Of a DNA stretch of 64,000 nt, positions 16,777 through 26,115 are shown in pieces. Origin of the DNA: Rhizobium sp. BT03 (GTDB taxonomy: Bacteria > Pseudomonadota > Alphaproteobacteria > Rhizobiales > Rhizobiaceae). The translations under genes were made by a program, and so were the position numbers. Below the pieces are notes generated by a model that saw only the letters and a program-made list of their open reading frames with translations, made no database searches and was not told the origin of the DNA. The first letter of the stretch is position 1, and every line of letters starts with the position of its first letter. The stretch is taken from assembly GCF_030053155.1 (NCBI RefSeq), contig NZ_CP125640.1:62001-126000 (forward strand). The letters are read 5' to 3'.

Positions 16777-17310
16777 CTAATTCGTTTCCAGCTGATCGAG
16801 GATGAAATCCGCCCGGTCGGCGACCGCGATTTTCGGCAGCATGACGACGTCGTAGCCAAGCGCCGGATAGATTGCGGCAAGCCGGTCATATTCAGCGACC
16901 GCCTCGTCGAAGCCATGGCGCCGCTCGGGATCGGCGACATAGATTTCCGGCCATGGCGGGGTGAGAAAAACGCTGCTGTTGTAGCGGTGGAGGGAGCTTA
17001 GTCTTTCCAGGACCGGTTCTTCGGTCAGATGCTGAAGCGCTGCTGCGGCATCGATCAGCCCTCGGTCGAAAAACGTCCAGCCGGCGCGCCCGTGCGCCGC
17101 CGCGTGATCGGCCGTCGCCATCTCGATGGCGCGGCGGGCGAAGGCCGCCATGTCGATCCAGGGCAGGGCTGTACCGTCGCTTTCGAGCTCTTGCCTGACG
17201 ATCCGCCGGCCCGGTTCTTCGACGATAGCATGACCGCGACGGCCAAGTTCGGCCAGCAGCGTCGATTTTCCGCCGCCGGAACATCCTGAAATCAGGACCG
17301 ACCTGTTCAT
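16777..17310 (-). CDS. Small P-loop ATPase/kinase-like protein (AAA_28-like)
   Basis: This 177-residue protein has a Walker A motif GCSGGGKST at residues 8-16. FFDRGLIDAAA may supply the Walker B-like acidic residue. Family resemblance is to predicted ATPases of the AAA_28 type, which look like small nucleoside or polynucleotide kinases. It starts 2 bp after the ddl stop and ends the three-gene operon peptidase-ddl-ATPase. No DNA- or RNA-binding extension is visible. Because an RNA ligase lies upstream on the same strand, a phosphotransfer role in RNA repair is possible but not shown. Confidence 0.75.
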   Translation of the reverse strand: MNRSVLISGCSGGGKSTLLAELGRRGHAIVEEPGRRIVRQELESDGTALPWIDMAAFARRAIEMATADHAAAHGRAGWTFFDRGLIDAAAALQHLTEEPVLERLSSLHRYNSSVFLTPPWPEIYVADPERRHGFDEAVAEYDRLAAIYPALGYDVVMLPKIAVADRADFILDQLETN

Positions 17311-17312
17311 GC

Positions 17313-18389
17313 TCAGGCAGCCCGGCCGGCGCGCGCCAGGCCGTGGTCGACGAGGCGGTCGATGATCTCGGCGTAACCGACGCCGCTTGCCGCCATCGCC
17401 TTGGAATACATGCTGATATCGGTGAAGCCGGGGATGGTGTTGAGCTCGTTGACGAGGAACCGCATATCATCCGTCAGGAAGAAATCGACGCGGGCCATGC
17501 CGTCGCAGCCAACCGCCCGGAAAGCTCTCGCGGCCATGTCACGCATGGCGGCCTCGACTTCCTCAGGCAGGTCGGCCGGCACTTTCAGCGCCGCGCCCTG
17601 TTCGTCGATATATTTGGCATCATAGCTATAGAAGCCATGGCTTTCGGCCGGCACGATTTCGCCCGGCCGGGAGACGAAGAGTTCGCCGGCCGTATCCTCC
17701 AGCACGCTGAATTCGATCTCGCGGCCGGCAATGAATTCCTCGGCGAGCAGTATCCGATCGTGGCGGAAAGCCTCGGCAAGGGCGGGCGCGAATTCCTGGC
17801 TGGCATGGACCTTGGCGACGCCGACCGACGATCCTTGCCGTGCCGGCTTGATGAAGAGTGGCAGTCCGAGCTCGCTTTCGAGAGCTGCCAGCGAGGGGGC
17901 AGTATCCTCGCGCACCGTCACGGCACGCGCCACCGGCAGGCCGGCCGCCCTGAGCAGGCGTTTGGCGATATCCTTGTCGAGTGCCGCGGCCGAGCCGAGA
18001 ATGCCGCAGCCGGCAAGCGGCACGCGCGCCACCTCCGCCAGACCCTGCACCGATCCGTCTTCGCCATGCAGGCCGTGCAGCACGGGAAACAGGATGTCGA
18101 TCCCCGGCAATTCATGGGCCGCGCCATGGGCCGGGATCGCCAGTATCCGGCCGCGTCCGCCCGGCACGAGGCAGATTTCGACGCCTGATGACGGTGTCGC
18201 CAGTATGCCGTCCTCGAAATTGCTCAGCAGCCATTGTCCCTCGCGGGTGATGAAAACGGGGATGGCGTCATATTTCTCGGGCTTGAGCGCGCCCATGACA
18301 TTGGTTGCCGAAAGGATGGAAACCTCATGCTCGGCCGAGCGGCCGCCGAAGAGCACGGCGATGCGCAGCCTGTTTGGGGAAGGGGTCAT
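17313..18389 (-). CDS. ddl: D-alanine--D-alanine ligase
   Basis: This 358-residue ATP-grasp enzyme joins two D-alanines for peptidoglycan. Motifs are AVLFGGRSAEHEVSILSATN, FPVLHGLHGEDGSVQGL, FIKPARQGSSVGVAKV, the Mg-binding CDGMARVDFFLTDD and LNTIPGFTDISMY. It is complete and of normal length. The housekeeping copy in rhizobia lies in the mur-ftsQAZ cluster, so this one, between a C39-like peptidase and a P-loop ATPase, is probably a second paralogue. Spacing is 33 bp after the peptidase stop and 2 bp before the ATPase start. The substrate could be D-Ala-D-Ala or a related dipeptide. Confidence 0.93.
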   Translation of the reverse strand: MTPSPNRLRIAVLFGGRSAEHEVSILSATNVMGALKPEKYDAIPVFITREGQWLLSNFEDGILATPSSGVEICLVPGGRGRILAIPAHGAAHELPGIDILFPVLHGLHGEDGSVQGLAEVARVPLAGCGILGSAAALDKDIAKRLLRAAGLPVARAVTVREDTAPSLAALESELGLPLFIKPARQGSSVGVAKVHASQEFAPALAEAFRHDRILLAEEFIAGREIEFSVLEDTAGELFVSRPGEIVPAESHGFYSYDAKYIDEQGAALKVPADLPEEVEAAMRDMAARAFRAVGCDGMARVDFFLTDDMRFLVNELNTIPGFTDISMYSKAMAASGVGYAEIIDRLVDHGLARAGRAA

Positions 18390-18422
18390 GCAAGCCTCCG
18401 AAACGATGTGGTGTTGAAAAGG

Positions 18423-19037
18423 TCAGGCGTCGACAGATATGCCGCGATTGGCGAAGAAGCGGTCGAAGACGGCAAGCGGCAGCGTCACATCAGCCTGGCT
18501 TGCCTCGTCATGGCCGGACGGGTTGTGGAAGCGGATCGCCTCGTCGCTCGCCGCCGTCACCAGCACCAGATGACCGCCCTTCGATGGCGGCTGGCGCTCC
18601 GGCCAGCGGATGCCCGAATGCACAGAGGCGATGAAGAAGCGCCGTTTCGATAGAAGCTCCGGAATGGCCGATGTCTCGACGCCTGTCATCGTCTCCGCAT
18701 TCAGTGCGAATCGGTCGGCGGCGAAGCGGACGAAGGGGGCGTAGATCAGCCCCTTGATCGAGGCATCGATCTCGTTGACGAAATAACCGCCATATCTAGT
18801 GCAGGCCCGGGCAAGCTCGAGGGTCGGATGGATCTCACCGCGGGCGGCCAGAATTATCTTCAAACAGGCCATGCCGCAGACATTGACCGCCCAGCGCGCA
18901 TATTCCTCGATCGTCGCGGCGCCGGAATGGCGCCAGAGCGGATCGCCGAGCAAGGCCTGCGACCCGTGGGCAAGCACCTGCAGCGTCATGCCGGGTGTTT
19001 CCCATTGGCTGAAATAGGGCACGCTGCTTTCTTGCAT
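18423..19037 (-). CDS. C39-like cysteine peptidase domain protein
   Basis: This 204-residue protein fits the papain-like C39/C39_2 fold. The likely nucleophile Cys is in NVCGMACLKI near residue 55, the His in GGHLVLVTAAS near residue 170 and the Asn/Asp in RFHNPSGHDE. No signal peptide is seen from the chosen ATG at 19037, which has GGAG nine bases upstream; the frame stays open further upstream without similarity. It is first in the operon with ddl and the ATPase. Cytoplasmic C39-like proteins act on peptides or leader peptides, so trimming of a peptide made by the ligase is possible. Fold likely; function inferred. Confidence 0.72.
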   Translation of the reverse strand: MQESSVPYFSQWETPGMTLQVLAHGSQALLGDPLWRHSGAATIEEYARWAVNVCGMACLKIILAARGEIHPTLELARACTRYGGYFVNEIDASIKGLIYAPFVRFAADRFALNAETMTGVETSAIPELLSKRRFFIASVHSGIRWPERQPPSKGGHLVLVTAASDEAIRFHNPSGHDEASQADVTLPLAVFDRFFANRGISVDA

Positions 19038-19211
19038 TCCGTCGATCTCCCCGTGGCTGGTTGTGAGATGGCGGGCAATCTTGGCTTTTTTCGAGGCGAG
19101 GGACGCAACCCGAAGATCGCGGCGGTGCTGGGGCAACCGGCAAGGACTGCGCGGCCGGATTTGACGGAGGATTGGTATGGATTTCATGGCGGCTTGCGCC
19201 ATTTGTGGGCG

Positions 19212-19835
19212 TCACGAATTTGCCAGCCGATTGGGGATGAGTTCCGACTGCATCCAGTGCGTTTCACTTTGAACGTGATTTGCCCGCACATATTTGCCCA
19301 TGCGAACCGACATATCGGCTTCTGGGAACGCATCAGCGGTCCGGACGACAAATCCCTCCTGCCTGGTTCTATTCAGGGAGGCCGCAGTCTGCTCAAACAG
19401 GCCGGCTTCATATGGTCCGCGATACAGGGTCGGCACAGGAACGATGCCCAATTCTTCGAACCGGGCCAGCGTCAGATCCCAGGACTGTATTTCGTCATGG
19501 ACAATCCATGCGAAGCCGAGAAAGAAGGACGGCAGATCATCATAACCGACGGAGTGCCGGGCGTAGAAATTTTCGCCGATCACGCGCTCGCCATCAGCCA
19601 GTTGCGGCTGTATCCCGGCGGAAAAAGCCTTTAGCCAATCGCGCGACGGATGGTAACGGCTATCGGGACTGCGGGCATGAGACCCGCCACGATGAATGGT
19701 CGTGTTTTCGCCATCCATCTTCTCGGTGATGATGAGATCACCGATCATCAGCCCGTCAAGCGTCGCCATGACCTTGTCGTCGCTTGTCGCTCCCGGTGAA
19801 ATCGGTAGGTGATAGGTTCGTCCGTATTTCTTCAT
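19212..19835 (-). CDS. ATP-dependent RNA ligase family protein
   Basis: This protein of about 207 residues has covalent nucleotidyltransferase motifs. Motif I is ITEKMDGENTT with the adenylated Lys39, motif III-like residues are in FFLGFAWIVHDE, motif IV is EGFVVR and motif V is MGKYVRANHV. They match the RNA_ligase family, which seals 5'-phosphate/3'-OH RNA ends through an AMP-lysine intermediate. The ATG at 19835 begins the conserved part (MKKYGRTYHLP) but has no strong ribosome site; the frame is open to 19955. It lies 174 bp upstream of the peptidase-ddl-ATPase operon on the same strand. A lone bacterial ligase could act in RNA repair. DNA ligase is less likely because of the size and the lack of an OB or BRCT domain. 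Confidence 0.82.
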   Translation of the reverse strand: MKKYGRTYHLPISPGATSDDKVMATLDGLMIGDLIITEKMDGENTTIHRGGSHARSPDSRYHPSRDWLKAFSAGIQPQLADGERVIGENFYARHSVGYDDLPSFFLGFAWIVHDEIQSWDLTLARFEELGIVPVPTLYRGPYEAGLFEQTAASLNRTRQEGFVVRTADAFPEADMSVRMGKYVRANHVQSETHWMQSELIPNRLANS

Positions 19836-19982
19836 GGTGATGAGGACATAGCGGTTGGCGATCGCACAATGCAAGATCGCCTTTGGCGCCAGCAGTTGCC
19901 GGCAGATCCTACCGGGAAATAACGGGTGAAACATGCCGAGGCCGGCGGCTGTCACTCGCTAGGATTCCGACCGGCCGACCGC

Positions 19983-21020
19983 TTACTTCCCGCCCTCCGG
20001 CCAGATCGGCTGGCTGATGCTCTGCAGCAGTTCCGGTTCGACGCCGTCGATGCGGGCGATGACGGCTTTGGCCATTTCGCGGCCGGCCTGGCGCACGTCT
20101 TCCTGGACGGTGATGATCTCCGGGCGGATCCAGTTGAGGATCGGCACCGATTGCTTCGATACCATGTCGAGATCGCGGCCGAGCGCCTTGCCGGCGGCCT
20201 CGATGCCGGCGTTGACGGCGATCGCCGCGCTGCCGGCCGAACAGACGATGCCGTCAGGGGCATTGGGTGAGCGCATCATCACCTCGACGACGTCGCGGAT
20301 GTCGGCGAGTGGCGCATCGCTGTTGATGCGCAGCGGCACTTCCTCGGCGCCGTAATCATGCAGGCCGGTCTGGAAGCCGATGCGGATATGGGCGTAATAG
20401 GTGAGCTTGCTCGGCGGCTGCAGCAGGGCGATGCGCCGCCGGCCGCGCTTGACCAGCCGTTCCACCGCCTGATGGGCGAAGGCTTCATTGTTGAAATCGT
20501 GGAAGGGGTGGGTCAGACCCGCATCGGTGCGCCCATGGGTGGCGAAGGGCATGCCGCGCTCGGTCAACAGCCGCACGCGCGGATCGTCCGGTTCGATGCG
20601 CGAGATGATGACGCCATCGGCCGAGCCGGTATCGAGGATATAGCGCACCGGCAGCATCGGATCCTTGCTGTGGGAATGCGGCGTGACGACGATATGATAA
20701 GGCGTGCCGGACAGCACCTCGGAGATGCCGAAGACCATCTGGCTGGAGAAGCCCATGATCTCCTCGTCGATGCTGAGGACGAGGGCGATGACGTTGGTCT
20801 TGCCGGTGCGCAGGCGCACACCCGCCCTGTTCGGCTGGTAACCGAGCTGGCGGGCGACCATGCGCACCCGCTCCTTGGTTTCAGCCCCGATGTCGGGCGC
20901 ATCCTTCAGCGCGCGCGACACTGTTGTCACACCAAGGCCGGTCATGAAGGCGATCGTCTTCAGCGTGGGTCGCTCGCGCGACGCCGGCGCCGCTTGCCCG
21001 AAATTTCCGTTGTTTTCCAT
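19983..21020 (-). CDS. LacI-family repressor of the sugar island
   Basis: This 345-residue LacI/GalR-type regulator has an N-terminal HTH ([22 protein letters not shown]) with hinge helix [16 protein letters not shown], then a periplasmic-binding-protein-like sensor domain (residues ~70-340; [42 protein letters not shown]). It resembles AglR-type regulators. It diverges from the sugar-binding-protein gene across a 453-bp gap that holds a good LacI-type palindrome. It should repress the transporter and glycosidase genes until a mannoside- or xyloside-type sugar binds; the inducer is inferred. Confidence 0.9.
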   Translation of the reverse strand: MENNGNFGQAAPASRERPTLKTIAFMTGLGVTTVSRALKDAPDIGAETKERVRMVARQLGYQPNRAGVRLRTGKTNVIALVLSIDEEIMGFSSQMVFGISEVLSGTPYHIVVTPHSHSKDPMLPVRYILDTGSADGVIISRIEPDDPRVRLLTERGMPFATHGRTDAGLTHPFHDFNNEAFAHQAVERLVKRGRRRIALLQPPSKLTYYAHIRIGFQTGLHDYGAEEVPLRINSDAPLADIRDVVEVMMRSPNAPDGIVCSAGSAAIAVNAGIEAAGKALGRDLDMVSKQSVPILNWIRPEIITVQEDVRQAGREMAKAVIARIDGVEPELLQSISQPIWPEGGK

Positions 21021-21473
21021 CCCTGTAGGCCTGCCTCGCGCGAATTGGTCTCGCTTATAGAGGCTTTTTCAAGCGCCGTAAGCCCGCCGCCTGCCAAAAT
21101 CGCGCCTCCCTAAGGAATGCAATCTGTAACGATACAGTAGAAATGTCGAGGGTTTTTTCGTGTGTGCGCCGCAGCATCATACGCAAAAGTTGAATCCGTG
21201 ATTCATCTCTATTTTTCTGCGCCTGCGAAAAGGATAAAGCGGAAGGCGAAACCAAGTTTAAAAATTTTATCTTTATTTTCAATGTAATAAATTGATTGTG
21301 CATTTGCGGAATCGTGAAGATACGTGTCGGTTCGAGGGCTCTGCCGATCCGAGTGGAAACAGTTACAAGTAGCAATTCCCGTTCTCTCGGAAAAATTTGG
21401 AGGCGGACGGTTGCGCGCTCAAATCGATTGATCTAAGTTTTTCCGGCAACGTTTCAGTGAGGGAGGAAAACTC
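21021..21473. other. Divergent control region of the sugar island
   Basis: This 453-bp stretch between the LacI gene and the binding-protein gene is unusually A+T-rich near 21255-21295 and contains no convincing gene. It should carry both divergent promoters. The only site I can name is the palindrome at 21124-21137. Confidence 0.6.
21124..21137. promoter_or_regulatory. Candidate LacI-family operator
   Basis: CTGTAACGATACAG is symmetric at six of seven positions around a central CG, the hallmark of LacI/GalR operators. It lies 103 bp upstream of the divergent lacI-type gene and 336 bp before the binding-protein gene. Binding by this regulator is inferred. Confidence 0.6.
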
Positions 21474-22709
21474 ATGAAAATCCGTATCACGGCGGCCCTG
21501 CTTGCCGCTTCGGTCGCGCTTCCGTTCGGCGCCGCCGATGCTACCGATCTCGAAGTCACGCATTGGTGGACGTCAGGCGGCGAATCGGCTGCTGTGGCCG
21601 AGCTGGCGAAGGCATTCGACGCGACCGGCAATCACTGGGTCGACGGCGCGATCGCCGGTTCCGGCGGCACCGCCCGTCCGATCATGATCAGCCGCATCAC
21701 CGGCGGCGACCCGATGGGCGCCACCCAGTTCAACCATGGCCGCCAGGCTGAGGAGCTCGTTCAGGCTGGCCTGATGCGCGACCTGACCGACGTAGCGACT
21801 GCCGAGCACTGGAAAGACATCATCCGCCCGGCGAGCCTGCTCGATTCCTGCACGATCGACGGCAAGATCTATTGCGCTCCGGTGAACATCCACTCCTGGC
21901 AGTGGCTGTGGCTGTCGAATGCCGCCTTCAAGAAGGCCGGCGTCGAGGTTCCGAAGAACTGGGACGAGTTCGTCGCTGCCGCGCCGGCTCTCGAAAAGGC
22001 CGGCATCATTCCGCTCGCCGTCGGCGGCCAGCCGTGGCAGGCGACAGGCGCCTTCGACGTGCTGATGGTCGCCGTCGCCGGCAAGGATACCTTCAACAAG
22101 GTTTTCAAGGACAAGGATGCGGACGTTGCAGCTGGCCCTGAAATGGCCAAGGTGTTCAAGGCTGCCGACGATGCGCGCCGCATGTCCAAGGGCAGCAACG
22201 TTCAGGACTGGAACCAGGCCACCAACCTCGTCATCACAGGCAAGGCCGGCGGTCAGATCATGGGCGACTGGGCGCAGGGTGAATTCGCGCTCGCCGGTCA
22301 GAAGGCCGGCACCGACTACACCTGCCTGCCGGGCCTCGGCGTGAACGAGATCATCTCGACCGGCGGCGATGCCTTCTACTTCCCGCTGCTGAAGGACGAG
22401 GAAAAGTCCAAGGCGCAGGCCGTGCTTGCCAAGACCCTGCTCGATCCCAAGACCCAGGTCGCCTTCAATCTGAAAAAGGGCTCGCTGCCGGTTCGCGGCG
22501 ATGTCGATCTCGCCGCCGCAAACGACTGCATGAAGAAGGGTCTCGACATCCTCGCCAAGGGCAACGTGATCCAAGGTACCGACCAGCTGCTTTCGGCCGA
22601 CAGCCAGAAGCAGAAGGAAGACCTCTTCTCCGAATTCTTCGCCAACCCGTCGATGACGCCGGAGGACGCTCAGAAGCGTTTCGCCAAAATCATCGCTTCG
22701 GCTGACTGA
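21474..22709 (+). CDS. ABC transporter sugar-binding protein (CUT1 family)
   Basis: This 411-residue periplasmic binding protein has a signal peptide ending near GAADA (residue ~23); no lipobox Cys is present. The mature start DLEVTHWWTSGGESAAVAEL is typical of CUT1 solute-binding proteins. The order SBP, two permeases, ATPase and glycosidases shows it delivers an oligosaccharide. The neighbouring beta-mannosidase and GH43 enzyme suggest beta-mannosides or xylosides. The hairpins that follow the stop probably stabilise its mRNA for excess production. GAGGGAGGAAA precedes the ATG. Confidence 0.93.
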   Translation: MKIRITAALLAASVALPFGAADATDLEVTHWWTSGGESAAVAELAKAFDATGNHWVDGAIAGSGGTARPIMISRITGGDPMGATQFNHGRQAEELVQAGLMRDLTDVATAEHWKDIIRPASLLDSCTIDGKIYCAPVNIHSWQWLWLSNAAFKKAGVEVPKNWDEFVAAAPALEKAGIIPLAVGGQPWQATGAFDVLMVAVAGKDTFNKVFKDKDADVAAGPEMAKVFKAADDARRMSKGSNVQDWNQATNLVITGKAGGQIMGDWAQGEFALAGQKAGTDYTCLPGLGVNEIISTGGDAFYFPLLKDEEKSKAQAVLAKTLLDPKTQVAFNLKKGSLPVRGDVDLAAANDCMKKGLDILAKGNVIQGTDQLLSADSQKQKEDLFSEFFANPSMTPEDAQKRFAKIIASAD

Positions 22710-22730
22710 TCGGTAGATTCGCTGCCTTTG

Positions 22731-22778
22731 CGATCCGGCTCTTGAGGAGCCGGATCGTCCCCCGGACCAATGGTCCGG
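22731..22778 (+). promoter_or_regulatory. Tandem intercistronic hairpins after the binding-protein gene
   Basis: The first stem has perfect 11-bp arms (22731-22741 and 22747-22757) with a TTGAG loop. The second is CCGGACC-AAT-GGTCCGG (22762-22778). No T-tract follows either, so they look like RNA-stabilising or partial-stop elements that keep binding-protein mRNA above permease mRNA, as in other ABC operons. Confidence 0.7.
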
Positions 22779-22882
22779 CCGGCGGCGTGTCTCCGGCATT
22801 CCGGCGAATCCCGGGACAGGATGGCAAACGCTGCCAACCCGTTCTGCTACGGGTCGCAGCTGCGAATTGAGGAGAAGTGTTC

Positions 22883-23788
22883 ATGACGGGTCAAGCGCAA
22901 GCAGGCCGGCCAAACAAGCTACTGCGCAATCTGAATGCCAAGATTGCGTCCATCCCGATGATCCTGACAGCGCTGGTGATTTTTGTCGGCGGCACGTTCT
23001 GGACGGTCTTTTATTCCTTCACCAATTCCAAGCTCCTTCCGCGATTGAGCTTTGTCGGTATCGATCAGTACGAGCGCCTCTGGGCGGCACCACGCTGGGT
23101 GACGGCGATCGAGAACCTGGCACTTTACGGCGTGCTCTCGCTGATCTTCAGCCTGGTCATCGGTTTCATGCTCGCCGCGCTGATGGACCAGAAGATCCGT
23201 TTCGAAAACACGTTCCGCACCATCTTCCTCTATCCCTTCGCGCTGTCCTTCATCGTGACCGGTCTCGTCTGGCAATGGGTCCTGAACCCGGATTTCGGCA
23301 TTCAGTCGGTCGTGCGTTCGATGGGCTGGACGAGCTTCACCTTCAATCCGCTCTACACGCCTGAAATCGTCATCTACGGCATTCTGATCGCCGCACTCTG
23401 GCAGGGAACGGGTCTTGTCATGTGCCTGATGCTTGCCGGCCTGCGTGGCATCGACGAGGATATCTGGAAGGCCGCGCGCGTCGACGGCATCCCGATGTGG
23501 AAGACCTATCTCCTGATCGTCATTCCCATGATGCGGCCGGTCTTCATCACGACGATCGTCATCATCGCCTCCGGTATCGTCAAGGTCTACGACCTCGTCG
23601 TGGCGCAGACATCAGGCGGACCGGGCATTTCGTCGGAAGTGCCGGCGAAATATGTCTACGACTACATGTTCCAGGCGCAGAACCTGGGGCAGGGCTTTGC
23701 TGCCTCGACCATGATGCTCGTCACCGTCGCGATCATCATCGTTCCGTGGGCCTATCTGGAATTCGGTGGAGGGCGCAAGCGTGGCTGA
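22883..23788 (+). CDS. ABC sugar transporter permease 1 (MalF-like)
   Basis: This 301-residue inner-membrane protein has six predicted helices and the binding-protein-dependent permease EAA loop (DEDIWKAARVDGIPMWKTYL, near residues 192-211), which contacts the ATPase. It belongs to the CUT1 MalF/UgpA branch. ATG at 22883 is eight bases after GAGGAG; a GTG six bases earlier is in frame but badly spaced. Its last bases overlap the start of permease 2 by 8 bp, which indicates coupling. Confidence 0.92.
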   Translation: MTGQAQAGRPNKLLRNLNAKIASIPMILTALVIFVGGTFWTVFYSFTNSKLLPRLSFVGIDQYERLWAAPRWVTAIENLALYGVLSLIFSLVIGFMLAALMDQKIRFENTFRTIFLYPFALSFIVTGLVWQWVLNPDFGIQSVVRSMGWTSFTFNPLYTPEIVIYGILIAALWQGTGLVMCLMLAGLRGIDEDIWKAARVDGIPMWKTYLLIVIPMMRPVFITTIVIIASGIVKVYDLVVAQTSGGPGISSEVPAKYVYDYMFQAQNLGQGFAASTMMLVTVAIIIVPWAYLEFGGGRKRG

Positions 23789-24725
23789 TGTAGGAACTCT
23801 CAACACCACCGTTGCCGGTATCGATGCCGTCGCACCGAGACTCGGCGAAGGCCCGAGCGGCGCGAAGCCGCGCCCGGCGCTGTCGTCGCGCAACATCATG
23901 CTCTATGGCACGCTGACGATCGCGGCGCTCTATTATCTGCTGCCGCTCTACGTGATGGTCGTGACGTCGCTGAAGGGCATGCCGGAAATCCGCCTCGGCA
24001 ATATCTTCTCGCCACCGATGGAAATCACCTTCGAACCCTGGGTGAAGGCCTGGGCGGAGGCCTGCACAGGCTTGAACTGTGACGGCCTGTCACGCGGTTT
24101 CTGGAACTCGGTGCGCATCACCGTGCCGTCGGTCATCATCTCGATCGCCATTGCCTCGGTGAACGGTTATGCGCTGGCAAACTGGCGCTTCAGGGGATCA
24201 GAGCTGTTCTTCTCGATCCTCATCATCGGGGCGTTCATTCCTTATCAGGTGATGATCTATCCAATCGTCATCATCCTGCGCGAAATCGGCATATACGGCA
24301 CGCTGACCGGCCTTGTTATCGTGCATTCGATCTTCGGCATGCCGATCCTGACACTGCTGTTCCGCAATTATTTCGTGTCGCTGCCGGAAGAACTGTTCAA
24401 GGCGGCGCGTGTCGACGGCGCGGGCTTCTGGCAGATCTTCCTGAAGATCATGCTGCCCATGTCGCTACCGATCTTCGTCGTCGCGATGATCCTGCAGGTG
24501 ACCGGCATCTGGAACGACTTCCTGTTCGGCGTGGTCTTCACCCGGCCGGATACCTATCCGATGACCGTGCAGCTCAATAACATCGTCAATTCCGTCCAGG
24601 GCGTGAAGGAATACAACGTCAACATGGCGGCAACGATCCTCACAGGTCTCGTGCCGCTCATCGTCTACTTCGTGTCGGGACGGCTTTTCGTCCGCGGCAT
24701 CGCCGCTGGCGCAGTGAAGGGTTGA
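23781..24725 (+). CDS. ABC sugar transporter permease 2 (MalG-like)
   Basis: This 314-residue permease of the MalG branch has about six membrane segments and the EAA loop LPEELFKAARVDGAGFWQIF near residues 202-221. The N-terminal ~35 residues are hydrophilic and rich in Pro and Gly. GTG at 23781 follows GGAGGG at seven bases and overlaps the previous stop by 8 bp. The ATPase gene starts 4 bp after its stop. Confidence 0.92.
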   Translation: MADVGTLNTTVAGIDAVAPRLGEGPSGAKPRPALSSRNIMLYGTLTIAALYYLLPLYVMVVTSLKGMPEIRLGNIFSPPMEITFEPWVKAWAEACTGLNCDGLSRGFWNSVRITVPSVIISIAIASVNGYALANWRFRGSELFFSILIIGAFIPYQVMIYPIVIILREIGIYGTLTGLVIVHSIFGMPILTLLFRNYFVSLPEELFKAARVDGAGFWQIFLKIMLPMSLPIFVVAMILQVTGIWNDFLFGVVFTRPDTYPMTVQLNNIVNSVQGVKEYNVNMAATILTGLVPLIVYFVSGRLFVRGIAAGAVKG

Positions 24726-24729
24726 TCCC

Positions 24730-25836
<1,107 letters not shown>

Positions 25837-25885
25837 GGAGATTCTGTGGGTGGAGGCCACTAAGCGAGGGTGAGTTTGATGAAAG

Positions 25886-26002
25886 GCCCACCCCGCTCTC
25901 CGTCATCCTCGGGCTTGACCCGAGGATCCATGCCCGCTGCCGCACGTGGATGCGGTGTAGATCCTCGGGTCAAGCCCGAGGATGACGGAGAGCGGGGTGG
26001 GC
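25886..26002. repeat. Large perfect palindrome, family A repeat (copy 2)
   Basis: Two perfectly complementary 43-bp arms (25886-25928 and 25960-26002) flank a 31-bp loop. The inner part is the family A core (CGTCATCCTCGGGCTTGACC). The outer ~15 bp of each arm (beginning GCCCACCCCGCT) are not in the other copies. It lies in the 279-bp gap between the ATPase and beta-mannosidase genes, and would form a very strong RNA stem on either strand. Confidence 0.95.
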
Positions 26003-26115
26003 GGATGAGGAGAAAAACGAAACGTCTCTAACGAACGACTAAGTGAAGGCCACCGAAAGGTGACATTTGCCCTTCCTTCAAGACCACAACCCTTTTCGAA
26101 ATCGGAAATGAAATC

